A stretch of DNA of 25,144 bases from Clostridiales bacterium. Its GTDB lineage: Bacteria; Bacillota; Clostridia; Lachnospirales; Lachnospiraceae. The notes under the pieces are model-generated. The model saw only the letters and a program-made list of their open reading frames with translations. It was not told the DNA's origin and made no database searches. Each line of letters begins with the position of its first letter. The stretch's first letter is position 1. Positions 1 to 7,790 of the stretch are shown one piece after another. The position numbers and the translations under genes were made by a program. The stretch is taken from assembly GCA_018365455.1 (NCBI GenBank), contig JAGZJZ010000081.1:1-25144 (forward strand), written 5' to 3'.

Positions 1-74
1 TCAGTTGTTTTACGCCAATCACGTTCAGCATGCCACAACCTCAGGGTCCCACCATGCTGAGAAAACCAGCTTTG

Positions 75-535
75 TATCAACGAATGCTATCTCGGAAAGA
101 GAAGGGCGAGGGGTTTGGAAGGCGTATAGCAGATCTGCGCATTTACTTACCTTACCGGAGTGTTTTTTGGCGGATAGTATTCGACTGGCTCCCATCGGAT
201 ACTAAGCGGGCATTGAGCGTGTTTTAAAATTCATTTCTGTCAGCTGTGCGTCACAGTTTGTGGGAGATTTGTCTAGGATGAAGGGCGCATAGCGGGCTAT
301 GTAACCTGAATTCGGGGCAAATATGCCGCAAAGTGGGATGTGCAGATGGCAGGAAGGAATTTTAATACACGCTCTAGCTGCGAAATGCATCAGGATTTCA
401 CAGCGAATGCCCGCGTGCCACCAAAAAGCGCTTCGGGAAGGTTAGAAAATGCCAGCTCTGCGTTAAGCATTCCAAACCCCTCTCCTGGTCCGCCCCCTTC
501 GCTTTCCGTACACTACCTCCATCTACAAAGCGTCT
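75..535 (+). repeat. Large imperfect palindromic element, possible structured RNA
   Basis: No convincing gene lies in 1-606. Instead the DNA forms a nested inverted repeat centred near 294. The inner arms 217-273 and 316-372 are both 57 bases and align without gaps: by hand I count 43 Watson-Crick matches and 7 positions that would be G-U in a plus-strand RNA. The loop 274-315 holds a small hairpin (CATAG/CTATG). The outer arms, about 75-195 and 405-535, are inverted copies of roughly 70% similarity; both contain a CCRCCAAAAA core and the string TTCCAAACCCCTC. Part of the right outer arm recurs at 25046-25101. Short ORFs in the region do not resemble known proteins. It could be a MITE-like element, a large structured RNA, or remnants of two inverted copies of a repeat. 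The structure is directly visible; its function is unknown. Confidence 0.7.
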
Positions 536-606
536 TTTATCAACTAAACCCAAATATTTTAACCTTACTGTGCATTGTAGTACTAATACCAAAAGGAGGG
601 TACATT

Positions 607-1398
607 ATGATAATAAATCAATACCTAATCGACTTTTACAATAATTATGACGAAGACAGCCGCCTTGCATTAAAGCATGGATCTGTTGAATTCCTCACAA
701 CTATGCATTACATAAAAAAATAGATCAAACCTGGGGACCGGGTACTTGAAATCGGTGCTGCTACCGGCCGGTATTCTCATGCGCTGGCACGTCAGGGATA
801 TGACGTAGACGCCGTAGAACTGGTGGATAGTAACATTGAGATCTTCCGGCAAAATACCTTGCCAGAAGAAAAAATAACCATTACTCAGGGTAATGCTATG
901 GACTTATCTGCTTTCTCAGATAATCAATATAACATCACGCTGCTGCTGGGTCCGCTGTATCATCTTTATAACAAAAAAGATAAGCAGCAAGCTCTTCGGG
1001 AAGCTATTCGTGTAACAAAACAGGGCGGTGTAATTTTTGCCGCATACGTCATATCCGATGGGTGTCTTCTGGACGAGGGTTTTAAACGCGGTAATATCAA
1101 TGTTGCCGAATATATAGAAAAGGGCTTGCTAGATCCCGATACTTTTGCTGCAAAGTCTCAGCCAAGGGACTTGTTTGAACTTGTCCGCAAAGAAAACATT
1201 GACGATTTGATGTCTGTATTTCCCGTGTCCAGGCTGCACTACGCAGCCACAGACGGCTGTGCCTTATTTATGCGGGAATCCGTGGATGCAATGGATGATG
1301 CAGCGTTTGATCTGTATTTAAAATATCACTTAGCTACCTGCGAGCGTGAAGATCTACTGGGCATTACCAGCCATGCAATTGACATATTCAGTAAATAA
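607..1398 (+). pseudogene. Class I SAM-dependent methyltransferase, in-frame TAG
   Basis: The reading frame starts at an ATG behind a strong AAAGGAGGG site at 592-600 and stays open to TAA at 1396, except for one TAG at 721-723 (codon 39). Coding continues in the same frame on both sides. The family would transfer a methyl group from S-adenosylmethionine to an unidentified substrate in the cytoplasm. Motif I (VLEIGAATGRYSHAL) lies directly after the TAG, the acidic end of strand 2 follows (DAVEL), then a motif with NAMDLSAF, and then LLLGPLYHLY. The full frame is about 262 codons, normal for the family. Initiation after the TAG would lose the N-terminal cap and probably motif I. It is either a recent pseudogene from one substitution or a sequencing error. 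TAG is an ordinary stop for other genes in this window, so recoding is unlikely. Confidence 0.85.
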
Positions 1399-1434
1399 GT
1401 ACCTGCTAACAAGCTCTTTTGAAAGGAGATATCT

Positions 1435-1923
1435 ATGAAAAAAATAACCGCAATACTAATTCTCTTCTCCCTGTTCCTCCTTCTCACAGCCTGCAGTTCC
1501 ACAGATAAAGAGACTGAAAGAACCGAAAACTTGACCAAAAAGGAAAAAAACACAATATCTGATTATGAAACAACAGAAACATCCACACCGGAGACAGTCA
1601 ATATCAGTATTAAATCCAAAAGCTATTACATGGAAACAAAAGAAAATGCTGATGTGTTCACACCATGCCTTTCCGTTTTCGATGATGGAACTTTCGGATT
1701 TACTTACGATATCTTAAGTTCCTATTTAGCAAATGGTACATATACCATTGAAGATCAGAAACTAATTTTAAAAACGGAAGATGGAAAATACCAGTATATT
1801 TTTGAAATAGAAGACGACGATACCCTGGTATTTGTCAAAGATAAATCATCAGATGTGGCACCGATTCAAAAAGATATTGGTGTTGCGATTACGAATGGGG
1901 CGCGGTTTATACTGAATAAATAG
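1435..1923 (+). CDS. Small lipoprotein of unknown function
   Basis: A 162-residue protein with a classic type II signal peptide: MKK, a hydrophobic stretch, and the lipobox LTAC with the lipidated Cys near residue 20. A Ser/Thr/Glu/Lys-rich linker runs to about residue 60. The rest looks like a small beta-rich domain (alternating hydrophobic strands, NGTYTIEDQKLILKT), as in many Firmicute surface lipoproteins that test a folded hairpin domain. The start is fixed by GAAAGGAGAT seven bases upstream. It lies 36 bases after the methyltransferase stop on the same strand and may be co-transcribed. It should sit on the outer face of the membrane. No specific function can be assigned. Confidence 0.85.
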   Translation: MKKITAILILFSLFLLLTACSSTDKETERTENLTKKEKNTISDYETTETSTPETVNISIKSKSYYMETKENADVFTPCLSVFDDGTFGFTYDILSSYLANGTYTIEDQKLILKTEDGKYQYIFEIEDDDTLVFVKDKSSDVAPIQKDIGVAITNGARFILNK

Positions 1924-1930
1924 AGCTATG

Positions 1931-2077
1931 TTAGCAGCTATCGAGATAAGCAATTTCCTCCAGACAGGTTTGTACTCCTTCTATTTCGAGAGAAATATAG
2001 GCAGCAGTTTTATTCCCGCGAGCAACAAGCCTACCGGACACGCCGGTTCGTCCATTTAGCGACTGCACCAAGCGCAT
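1931..2077 (-). other. Possible short coding remnant in a gene-poor stretch
   Basis: The stretch 1924-2376 has no intact gene. On the minus strand a 48-codon frame from ATG at 2077 to TAA at 1931 reads like real protein (NGRTGVSGRLVARGNKTAAY, then an acidic tail), but it has no ribosome binding site and no recognised family. It could be the end of a decayed gene or chance. Confidence 0.2.
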
Positions 2078-2217
2078 TCCACTAGGCTACAAAATCATGA
2101 TCCAACCAGTCCTTACGGCTCCACAATACATCGGGAGCATATCCAAGGGAAACAAGTTTACATTTTTACGATAGTGTTAGAATTTTTGTAACATCCTATA
2201 CTCACCATGATATCCGG

Positions 2218-2370
2218 TTACTGCATAACTCTGATCCATTTCGTAAGAACATCCACATCCTTTTCCAAGATAATCCGTTGCCTTAAATCTTCTGACAGGT
2301 CTCCCTTAATGTCTCAAATTTCTACAATAGCTTCTGCCTTACCCTGAGTTATTCCATCATTTACCAGCAT
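2218..2370 (-). pseudogene. C-terminal remnant resembling Rpn-family nuclease/transposase
   Basis: The minus-strand frame from 2370 to TAA at 2218 encodes about 50 residues with one internal TGA. It reads GITQGKAEAIVEI, then after the stop DLSEDLRQRIILEKDVDVL and a final KWIRV. This matches my memory of the tail of Rpn (PD-(D/E)XK) recombination-promoting nuclease/putative transposase proteins, common in Lachnospiraceae, which end in GKAEAI..LL and then DLDVLKKWL. The catalytic domain is absent. It lies directly behind the rhamnosidase gene, so an Rpn gene may have been mostly deleted there. The family call rests on pattern memory only. Confidence 0.45.
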
Positions 2371-2376
2371 CTGTCT

Positions 2377-4683
2377 TTACTGCTTCCCAATCCCACAAAC
2401 AACCCCCTCAATTTCCTCCAAAATCTCCTCATCCAGCCCCAGCCTTGTTCCAATCCCAAGGAAGAATGGCAGTTTTGACATTTCAGTAAGGGTCATATTC
2501 TGTATCTCCGCTCCATCTGTATGAACCAGCATAGGTACTTTTTTATACAGATATTCTTTAATGACCGGATTGCGCACCAGCTCTTTTACGCTGTCTTCCA
2601 GTTGATAGCATGGGCGGTAATTTTCGGAAAGTTCATATTCGAATACCCACTCGCCTGCATCTGCAGGTATTCTGCTTTCCGGCTAGTATGGCTGTTCTTC
2701 TCCATTTAAGATTACTTTGCCAGGACAGCAGGGCAGAGTAATTTCTGCTGTGGCATTGAAGGGAATGCTGCAGGTTAATAACATTTTGTTGTCTTTTTGG
2801 ATTTCCCAGCGGATTTTATATACACCAGCGGCTGTTTTAAGTACCGTCTCCATCCACCCTGCCCCCGGATGAATCTGAGGCTTTATGGATACATGTTTAA
2901 AACCGGCTCCTTTACTTTGAGGCTTAATTCCTGCCATACGGGTATACATCCATTCCTGTACGGAACCGTTGGCATAATGATTCAGGGAATTCATGCCGCT
3001 GTCGCTCATACTGCCATCCGGATTCAGCGCATTCCACCGCTCCCACATGGTGGTGGCACCCAAAGTGACCGGATAAAGCCAGCCGGGATATTCTTTGCTA
3101 AGCAGAATCCGGTAGGCAAGATCACTGCGCTCGCACCTGGACAATGCTTCTAAAATAAAAGGTGTGCCCACAAATCCTGTTTTGAGACTGTATCCATCCT
3201 TTCGTATGCGCATCAGAAACTGTTCTTTGATAAGCTCCAGCTGGGCTTTTTCCCTAACCAGTTCGAAGACAATTGCCACCGTATAGGCTGCCTGGGTATC
3301 GATACTCAGCTTTCCGTTTGCTGTAAAATACTCCTGCAGGATAGCATTTCGGATACGCTGGGACTTCCTACTGTATTTTTCACAGTCTTCCGTTTTTCCT
3401 AAAGCTTCGGCTGACTTTGCCAGCAGGGTCACCGAGTAATAAAAATATGCTGAGGAAATGTAGAATACGTCTGTCCCTCCTGTAGGCATATGATAACACC
3501 CGCCGTCCAGCGCCAGCCAGTCGCCGTAGTGGAATCCATTCTGCCACAAGTCAGGATCTGTGCCATTTTCTTCATTCTGTCTGTCTATATAAGCAACCCA
3601 GGCTTCCATGCTCTCATATTGTTCCGCTAAGATGCTGGAGTCCCCATAGTATTGATACAGCACCCAGGGGATAATCACGGCTGCATCTCCCCAGGCTGCA
3701 GATGTCCGTTCGTTTCTTCCAACAGAAGGTACAATCTGAGGTACCAGCCCTCTGGTGTCTTTTTGCTCCAGTGAAATGTCGTTTAGGTATTTGCGGAAAA
3801 ACTCATAGCAGTCCATATTCAGACATGCGGTTCCGGCAAATATCTGAGCATCGCCCGTCCATCCCATCTTTTCATCACGCTGGGGACAATCTGTGGGAAT
3901 ATCCAAAAAGTTCCCCTTCTGGCTCCACAAAATATTGGATATCAGCTGGTTTAAATCCTTATTTCCGGTCTCCATCCTGCCGGTTTCTTCCAGATCACTA
4001 TACAGGACCTCGCCCTGGAAATCTTCCAGGCGGGCATTTTCTATTCCTGTAATCTTCACGTATTGGAATCCGAAAAAGGTTAAGCGGGCATGCACTTTCT
4101 TTTGCTGTCCGTCTGAGATATAATCATACCTGGCTTTTGCAGTACGGTAATTTTTATTATAGAAACAACCGTCCTGAAGAACCTCACCATGCTCCAGGCT
4201 GATCTTCGTTCCTCTCTTTTCCCGACAGTGAAAAGCAACCCAGCCAACCATGTTTTGTCCCATATCAAGTACGGTTTCTCCTTTGGGTGTCGTAATCAGA
4301 GCCTTAGGCTTTCTAATCTCTTTCACCTTTACCGGCAGTCCCAGTCTCTCTTTCACCACGCCTTTATCCAGTTTTCCTGCCTTTACCGGAAATCTCGCGT
4401 AGTCTTCCAGGGTATCATCCCTATATTCCCCATCATAAATGTCGCTGATAATAATTTTACTCTTTTTCACCTGCCAGCTCAGATCCGTACACAGGGCAAG
4501 CGCTCCGTCCACATACAGATCTGCAAGCAGTTCAAATGCTTTCCCCTTCCGGTAATCATTATTCTGGCGATATCCGTACAAGCCTTTATACCAGCCGTCA
4601 CCGGCTATAACCTCGATCAGGTTTTCTCCCCGTTGCAGCATATTGCCTGCATCATAAGTCTGATACTGTACATAATGCTCATT
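2377..4683 (-). pseudogene. Alpha-L-rhamnosidase (GH78), 5'-truncated and with in-frame TAG
   Basis: This is about 769 codons of a bacterial alpha-L-rhamnosidase, which would release terminal rhamnose from plant glycosides or pectin side chains. Visible in order: the end of the N-terminal sandwich domain (EHYVQYQTYD, GDGWYKGLYGY), a beta domain, the (alpha/alpha)6 catalytic domain with the family's acidic stretch DCPQRDEKMGWTGDAQ, and the C-terminal domain with SLNHYANGSVQEWMY. Two defects are seen. A TAG at 2683-2685 interrupts the frame, yet the same frame continues for 102 more sense codons (PESRIPADAGEW onward) to TAA at 2377. At the 5' side, homology stops at about 4680, with a TAA at 4684-4686, so roughly 200 N-terminal residues are missing where the mobile element begins. 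An ATG at 4641 could start a shortened protein, but it lacks a clear ribosome binding site. Confidence 0.88.
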
Positions 4684-4740
4684 TTATTTAGTGCTATATA
4701 GAAAACCCTTAAAACAACCGTATTTACAAGGTTTTACACC

Positions 4741-4769
4741 TTGTTTTCTACTTGTTTTCCTTTGTTTTT
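4741..4769. promoter_or_regulatory. Candidate integrase arm-binding repeats
   Basis: Three near-identical octamers, TTGTTTTC at 4741 and 4752 and TTGTTTTT at 4762, are spaced 11 and 10 bases apart, about one helical turn, between the element's left end and the integrase stop codon. Phased short direct repeats near an element end are typical of arm sites for tyrosine integrases. Two small inverted repeats flank them (ACAAGG/CCTTGT and CCCTTA/TAAGGG). The role is inferred from position and spacing only. Confidence 0.4.
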
Positions 4770-4812
4770 TCCCTTACGAGAAATCTATAAGGGAAAGAGA
4801 GTGTTTTTTCGT

Positions 4813-6096
4813 TTAATCAAGCAACATTGCAGACTTCTTCTTAGATTCATTGCTTGCGTGTGCATAGATGTTTAATGTGGTGTTTATATCCGAATGCCCT
4901 AATAACTCTTGTACATCTTTTGGTGCAACACCATTTGCCAAAAGCCTGCTTGTATAGGTGTGTCTTAAAGTGTGAAAATGGAAATCATCCATTCCCTCAA
5001 TCTGCTTTCTTGCTGATATACACATATTATTAACTGTTCTTGGTGCTTCGTATGTACCGTCCAATCGCAGACATACGAAATCTATTTCAGTGTACTGTTC
5101 TGTTATCTTTTCTGCCACAGGGAATGAATACACCTCGTGATATGACCTGTTTTTATCCTGCACAACTTTGTAGTAATTCTTTAAATATAAACTACAATAT
5201 TGATGTTCGTTTATCAACTGCTGTGCCTTTGCATCTTTGAGGATTTGCAGTAGTGTACTTCCGAAATAAACCGTTCTTATCTTTTTCCGCTTGGTCGGAC
5301 CGAGAATTGTTTTTTTCAGAGTGTTGCTGTAACATATACTCCTACGAACAGTGATATATTGTTCGTCAAAGTCTATATCCTGCCAAGTAAGGGAGCAGGC
5401 TTCCCCAAGTCGCAAGCCTGTATAGTATGCAATTTGTATAGGCAATGTGGCAGGATTGTTTTTTGTTGCAAGTATTTCAATCAACTGCAAATATTGATTT
5501 TCTGAAATGGTTTTAGTGACTGTTGCTTGCTCAGTCCTTGTTTCGGTGAACAGTTCATAATCGTCATTCGCATTTCTGTTAACTACATATTGCATAGGAT
5601 TAAATGAAATCAACTTTTTGGGAAATACCGCAAAGGAAAATGCCCCTCTTAAAACCGCCCCATAGACGTGCCTTGTTCCATGCATTAATCCCTTAATTTC
5701 CTTGCCCTTATCATTTGAGCCGCCCGTTGCCAATAAATCAAAGAACGCTTGTAAATGCTCAACCGTTATTAATTTTAGTTTCCGCTTTGCTATGGGATAA
5801 CTTTTAATACGGCTTATTGTGTTGAGGTATGACCTTAAAGTTCCATTGCTCCTTGAGCTTGGCTTCAGTTCTTCTTCAATCCACATATCAAGCATTTCAG
5901 CCAATGTGACATTCACGGTTTTAGCTGTGTAAACTTGATTTTCATATTCCTCCATCGCTTTACGGAGCAAGGACTCCGTTTCACTTTTGCTTTCAGTACC
6001 GGGCAATTCTTTTTGAATACGGTTGCCGCTTTCGTCCTCTACATAAAATCGGAAGTACCACTTCTTTCCCTTTTTTCTAACAGAACCTTTTGCCAT
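4813..6096 (-). CDS. int: Tyrosine recombinase/integrase, Tn916-like
   Basis: A 427-residue site-specific recombinase that should excise and insert the element. The N-terminal arm-binding domain (MAKGSVRKKGKKWYFRFYV) is of the AP2-like type, followed by a SAM-like core-binding domain (residues about 65-170) and the catalytic domain. The catalytic residues are visible: Arg in TGLRLGEACSLTW, His and Arg in HTLRHTYTSRLL, His in LLGHSDINTT, and the nucleophile Tyr in LNIYAHAS near the C-terminus. I chose the ATG at 6096, preceded by GAAGGGAG; a longer reading to 6147 adds residues that do not look like the family. It is the first gene at the left end, reading toward the boundary, as in Tn916-type elements. 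It appears intact. Confidence 0.95.
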   Translation of the reverse strand: MAKGSVRKKGKKWYFRFYVEDESGNRIQKELPGTESKSETESLLRKAMEEYENQVYTAKTVNVTLAEMLDMWIEEELKPSSRSNGTLRSYLNTISRIKSYPIAKRKLKLITVEHLQAFFDLLATGGSNDKGKEIKGLMHGTRHVYGAVLRGAFSFAVFPKKLISFNPMQYVVNRNANDDYELFTETRTEQATVTKTISENQYLQLIEILATKNNPATLPIQIAYYTGLRLGEACSLTWQDIDFDEQYITVRRSICYSNTLKKTILGPTKRKKIRTVYFGSTLLQILKDAKAQQLINEHQYCSLYLKNYYKVVQDKNRSYHEVYSFPVAEKITEQYTEIDFVCLRLDGTYEAPRTVNNMCISARKQIEGMDDFHFHTLRHTYTSRLLANGVAPKDVQELLGHSDINTTLNIYAHASNESKKKSAMLLD

Positions 6097-6194
6097 GATT
6101 TTTCTCCCTTCGATACGGCAAAGGTCACTGTTGTAATGTGATGCCATTATTATAAGGGAAAGACTTTAAACATACAACTTTGCCGATTTCATTT

Positions 6195-6452
6195 TCATAA
6201 GCTTTTTACTCGTTCCATATCTAAGAGATTTACCCCTTGATTGGCAGTCAAAAACTGCTCCAACACATCTGTGCGGATAACATTTTTCTTACCAACAAAA
6301 AGCACAGGCAGTTTCCCATGCTTGATTAACATTCTTAATGTATTCCTGCCAATGCCTGTGTAGGCAGCAGCTTCATCCACGGTCAAGCCGAATTTATTTC
6401 CTGCGTATGTTGCATTAGCGTTCATTTCTTTCAAAAGCCACGCATAACGCAT
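6195..6452 (-). CDS. Excisionase-like HTH DNA-binding protein
   Basis: An 85-residue protein with one winged-helix/MerR-like HTH, typical of excisionases: FGLTVDEAAAYTGIGRNTLR followed by a short wing (KLPVLFVGKKNVIR). It would bend DNA at the element ends and steer the integrase toward excision. A GGGGGAG site precedes the ATG. It lies 98 bases upstream of the integrase on the same strand, the usual xis-int order. No defect is seen. The exact family name is inferred from size, fold and position. Confidence 0.82.
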   Translation of the reverse strand: MRYAWLLKEMNANATYAGNKFGLTVDEAAAYTGIGRNTLRMLIKHGKLPVLFVGKKNVIRTDVLEQFLTANQGVNLLDMERVKSL

Positions 6453-6489
6453 GAACTCCCCCTGTTTCTATCGTCTTGGGGGCGTAACG

Positions 6490-6633
6490 TCACGAAGTAT
6501 CATTGTCCCTTATGTGGGTCATTGCGAACGAGTGTGCGAAACTCGGTCTAACAGTCCATTTTATCGCTCGGGCGGTATAACTTTCACCTCCCCATACCGC
6601 TGTCTTGGCGATGGCTGTTAAGTCGTTTTGCAT
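6490..6633 (-). CDS. Possible 47-residue leader ORF
   Basis: Within the roughly 250-base space between the sigma-like gene and the excisionase gene, a minus-strand frame runs from ATG at 6633 to TGA at 6490. The predicted peptide starts MQNDLTAIAKTAVWGGESY and matches no family I know. The upstream GAGCCGAA is a poor ribosome binding site. The same DNA forms hairpins, so an RNA leader is at least as likely as a protein. Confidence 0.22.
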   Translation of the reverse strand: MQNDLTAIAKTAVWGGESYTARAIKWTVRPSFAHSFAMTHIRDNDTS

Positions 6634-6685
6634 TTCGGCTCACATAAGTAATGTACTCAAAATATCGTATATTCAGTTTTCAAAG
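6545..6685 (-). promoter_or_regulatory. Structured leader with boxA-like sequence
   Basis: On the minus strand, just after the sigma-like gene, the sequence TTCTTTGAAAACTGAATA (6671-6688) resembles the boxA antitermination element of Gram-positive rRNA leaders. Two hairpins follow: GCGGTAT/ATACCGC at about 6572-6600, and one with a CGAGT/ACTCG stem near 6530-6546. The layout would suit control of read-through into the excisionase and integrase genes. The boxA resemblance and the hairpins are seen; the role is inferred. Confidence 0.35.
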
Positions 6686-6703
6686 AACAATTATGCTGCT
6701 TAG

Positions 6704-7117
6704 TTACGAGAGAAATTTTTCAAGATGCGACAGCCCTCGACTAATTGAGCGAGTTACTTGGCACTTGTTCACTCCCTCGGCTTTAGCAATAGCTGTTATG
6801 CTCATTCCTAAAAAGTAGTGAGCATAGATGCGTTTTGCCTGCTTGTCTGGCAGGGTGGCTATGGCAGCATGGAGCTGTTCCCTTGTTAGCTTACGCTCGT
6901 AAATCTCATCGGGAGAGAGGGAAACAAACAAGGCACTGTGTTCGATACCGTCATCAAGGTCAAGAGAGTAATATGCTTTATGGTAATTTATCTTGCTGCG
7001 ATAGGCTTGCTCTGCCTTGCGGTATTCCTCCAAGATGTTAAACACCTCATCGGGAACATCGTGATATGCGTCTGTTGTAATGTGGTCATAGTATTTCTTA
7101 AAGTTTATTCTTTTCAT
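6704..7117 (-). CDS. Sigma-70 region 4-like HTH regulator of the element
   Basis: A 137-residue protein with a sigma region-4 HTH at the C-terminus: LTREQLHAAIATLPDKQAKR, then YFLGMSITAIAKAEGVNKCQ and VTRSISRGLSHLEKFL. No region 2 (the minus-10 binding domain) is visible, so it is a sigma-like transcription regulator rather than a full sigma factor. Similar short proteins sit upstream of xis/int in Tn916- and Tn1549-type elements and control excision or transfer genes. Its ATG at 7117 is preceded by AAAGGA, which lies inside a hairpin arm, so translation may be controlled. Confidence 0.82.
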   Translation of the reverse strand: MKRINFKKYYDHITTDAYHDVPDEVFNILEEYRKAEQAYRSKINYHKAYYSLDLDDGIEHSALFVSLSPDEIYERKLTREQLHAAIATLPDKQAKRIYAHYFLGMSITAIAKAEGVNKCQVTRSISRGLSHLEKFLS

Positions 7118-7127
7118 GGTTGTACCA

Positions 7128-7163
7128 TCCTTTCGATTTTGGGGATTGCTGAAATCGAAAGGA
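7128..7163 (-). promoter_or_regulatory. Hairpin that sequesters the ribosome binding site of the sigma-like gene
   Basis: A perfect 12-base inverted repeat, TCCTTTCGATTT at 7128-7139 and AAATCGAAAGGA at 7152-7163, with a 12-base loop. On the minus-strand mRNA the 3' arm ends in AAAGGA, the Shine-Dalgarno sequence of the gene starting at 7117, about ten bases before its ATG. Folding would hide it. As DNA it could equally be a dimeric operator. Confidence 0.55.
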
Positions 7164-7295
7164 CGGAGGTGGAGAACGGCAACGAGGGGTTATAAACGCA
7201 AAAATGCCTATATTCTGATGCTAAAGTCCTCTTTCAAAATTACACTTTTGCATATATTCATGTTCACAACTATACCTCCACCTAAAACACTACTG

Positions 7296-7345
7296 AAAGA
7301 AAAAGCCAGTAACCGTGTGAGAACTATCCTCACCAGTTATTGGCT
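7296..7345 (-). terminator. Rho-independent terminator of the cargo operon
   Basis: The stem AGCCAGTAAC (7304-7313) pairs with GTTATTGGCT (7336-7345), with an inner GTGAG/CTCAC stem. On the minus strand it is followed by a run rich in T (7296-7303). It overlaps the stop codon of the KTR gene and should end the glycosyltransferase-pump transcript. Confidence 0.75.
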
Positions 7346-7525
7346 CTGCGTCTTAGCGTCTGGCTCTTTAATAACTTCTACATGAAATTGTTTTGCATTG
7401 ATTAGAGTTTCCCTTTTACATTTTGGACAGTATAATGGAAATCTTATCAACACCGTATCATAAAGTAGTTTAATCCGTGTTTTGTGGCTGCAAAAAGGAC
7501 AGAGTATCCAATTATCATTTCTCAC
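7337..7525 (-). CDS. Cysteine-rich KTR domain protein
   Basis: A 62-residue protein with two CxxC knuckles (CPFC and CPKC) and the phrase SHKTRIKLL that names the Cys_rich_KTR family, a zinc-ribbon-like protein of unknown role that often accompanies resistance genes on Firmicute conjugative elements. The C-terminal end KEPDAKTQSQ is also typical of the family as I remember it. The start is a GTG at 7525 behind a GGGGGAAA site, overlapping the preceding stop, so it is probably translationally coupled. It is the last gene of the cargo operon. Confidence 0.8.
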   Translation of the reverse strand: MRNDNWILCPFCSHKTRIKLLYDTVLIRFPLYCPKCKRETLINAKQFHVEVIKEPDAKTQSQ

Positions 7526-7790
7526 TCGTTTCCCCCTTTTTATGCCTTCTTGCTTTCAAAATCAACAGAAGTGCTATTGCAATAATCGGTATTGCAGTTA
7601 GGTACGGATAATATGGGGAAAGAGAAAAAATCCAATTCATGTATATAGAAAATGATGTGGTAAAGTCAGAACCCATAAACAGACTAAACAAACTAAATAC
7701 ACCACCACATACAGCTATTAATATAAACGGCGACAAGACAGACAGTAAAATCGCACATATAATCAAAAGCACTTTTTTATTTTTTTGCAT
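7515..7790 (-). CDS. Small membrane protein of unknown function
   Basis: A 91-residue protein with two or three predicted transmembrane helices: KVLLIICAILLSVLSPFILI and following residues, then YPYLTAIPIIAIALLLILKA, ending in a basic RRHKK tail. I prefer the ATG at 7790, which has GGAGG eight bases upstream and overlaps the pump's stop codon by 14 bases; a longer reading to 7847 would lie inside the pump gene. Its place directly after the pump suggests an accessory membrane role, but no family is recognised. Confidence 0.7.
   Translation of the reverse strand: MQKNKKVLLIICAILLSVLSPFILIAVCGGVFSLFSLFMGSDFTTSFSIYMNWIFSLSPYYPYLTAIPIIAIALLLILKARRHKKGETSEK

Noticed and set aside
5..227. Short plus-strand ORFs at the window start
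   Set aside because: They overlap in different frames, lie inside the palindrome's left arm, have no ribosome binding site and match no family.
721..2685. Two in-frame TAG codons suggesting TAG recoding
   Set aside because: TAG ends several intact genes here (lipoprotein 1921, glycosyltransferase 8992, LysR 15867, ABC ATPase 20604), and no pyrrolysine or suppressor genes are seen.
2797..4701. Long plus-strand ORFs opposite the rhamnosidase
   Set aside because: The minus strand has clear GH78 sequence through the same region, so these are shadows.
6671..6688. rRNA operon leader
   Set aside because: Only a boxA-like string is present; no rRNA or tRNA sequence follows.
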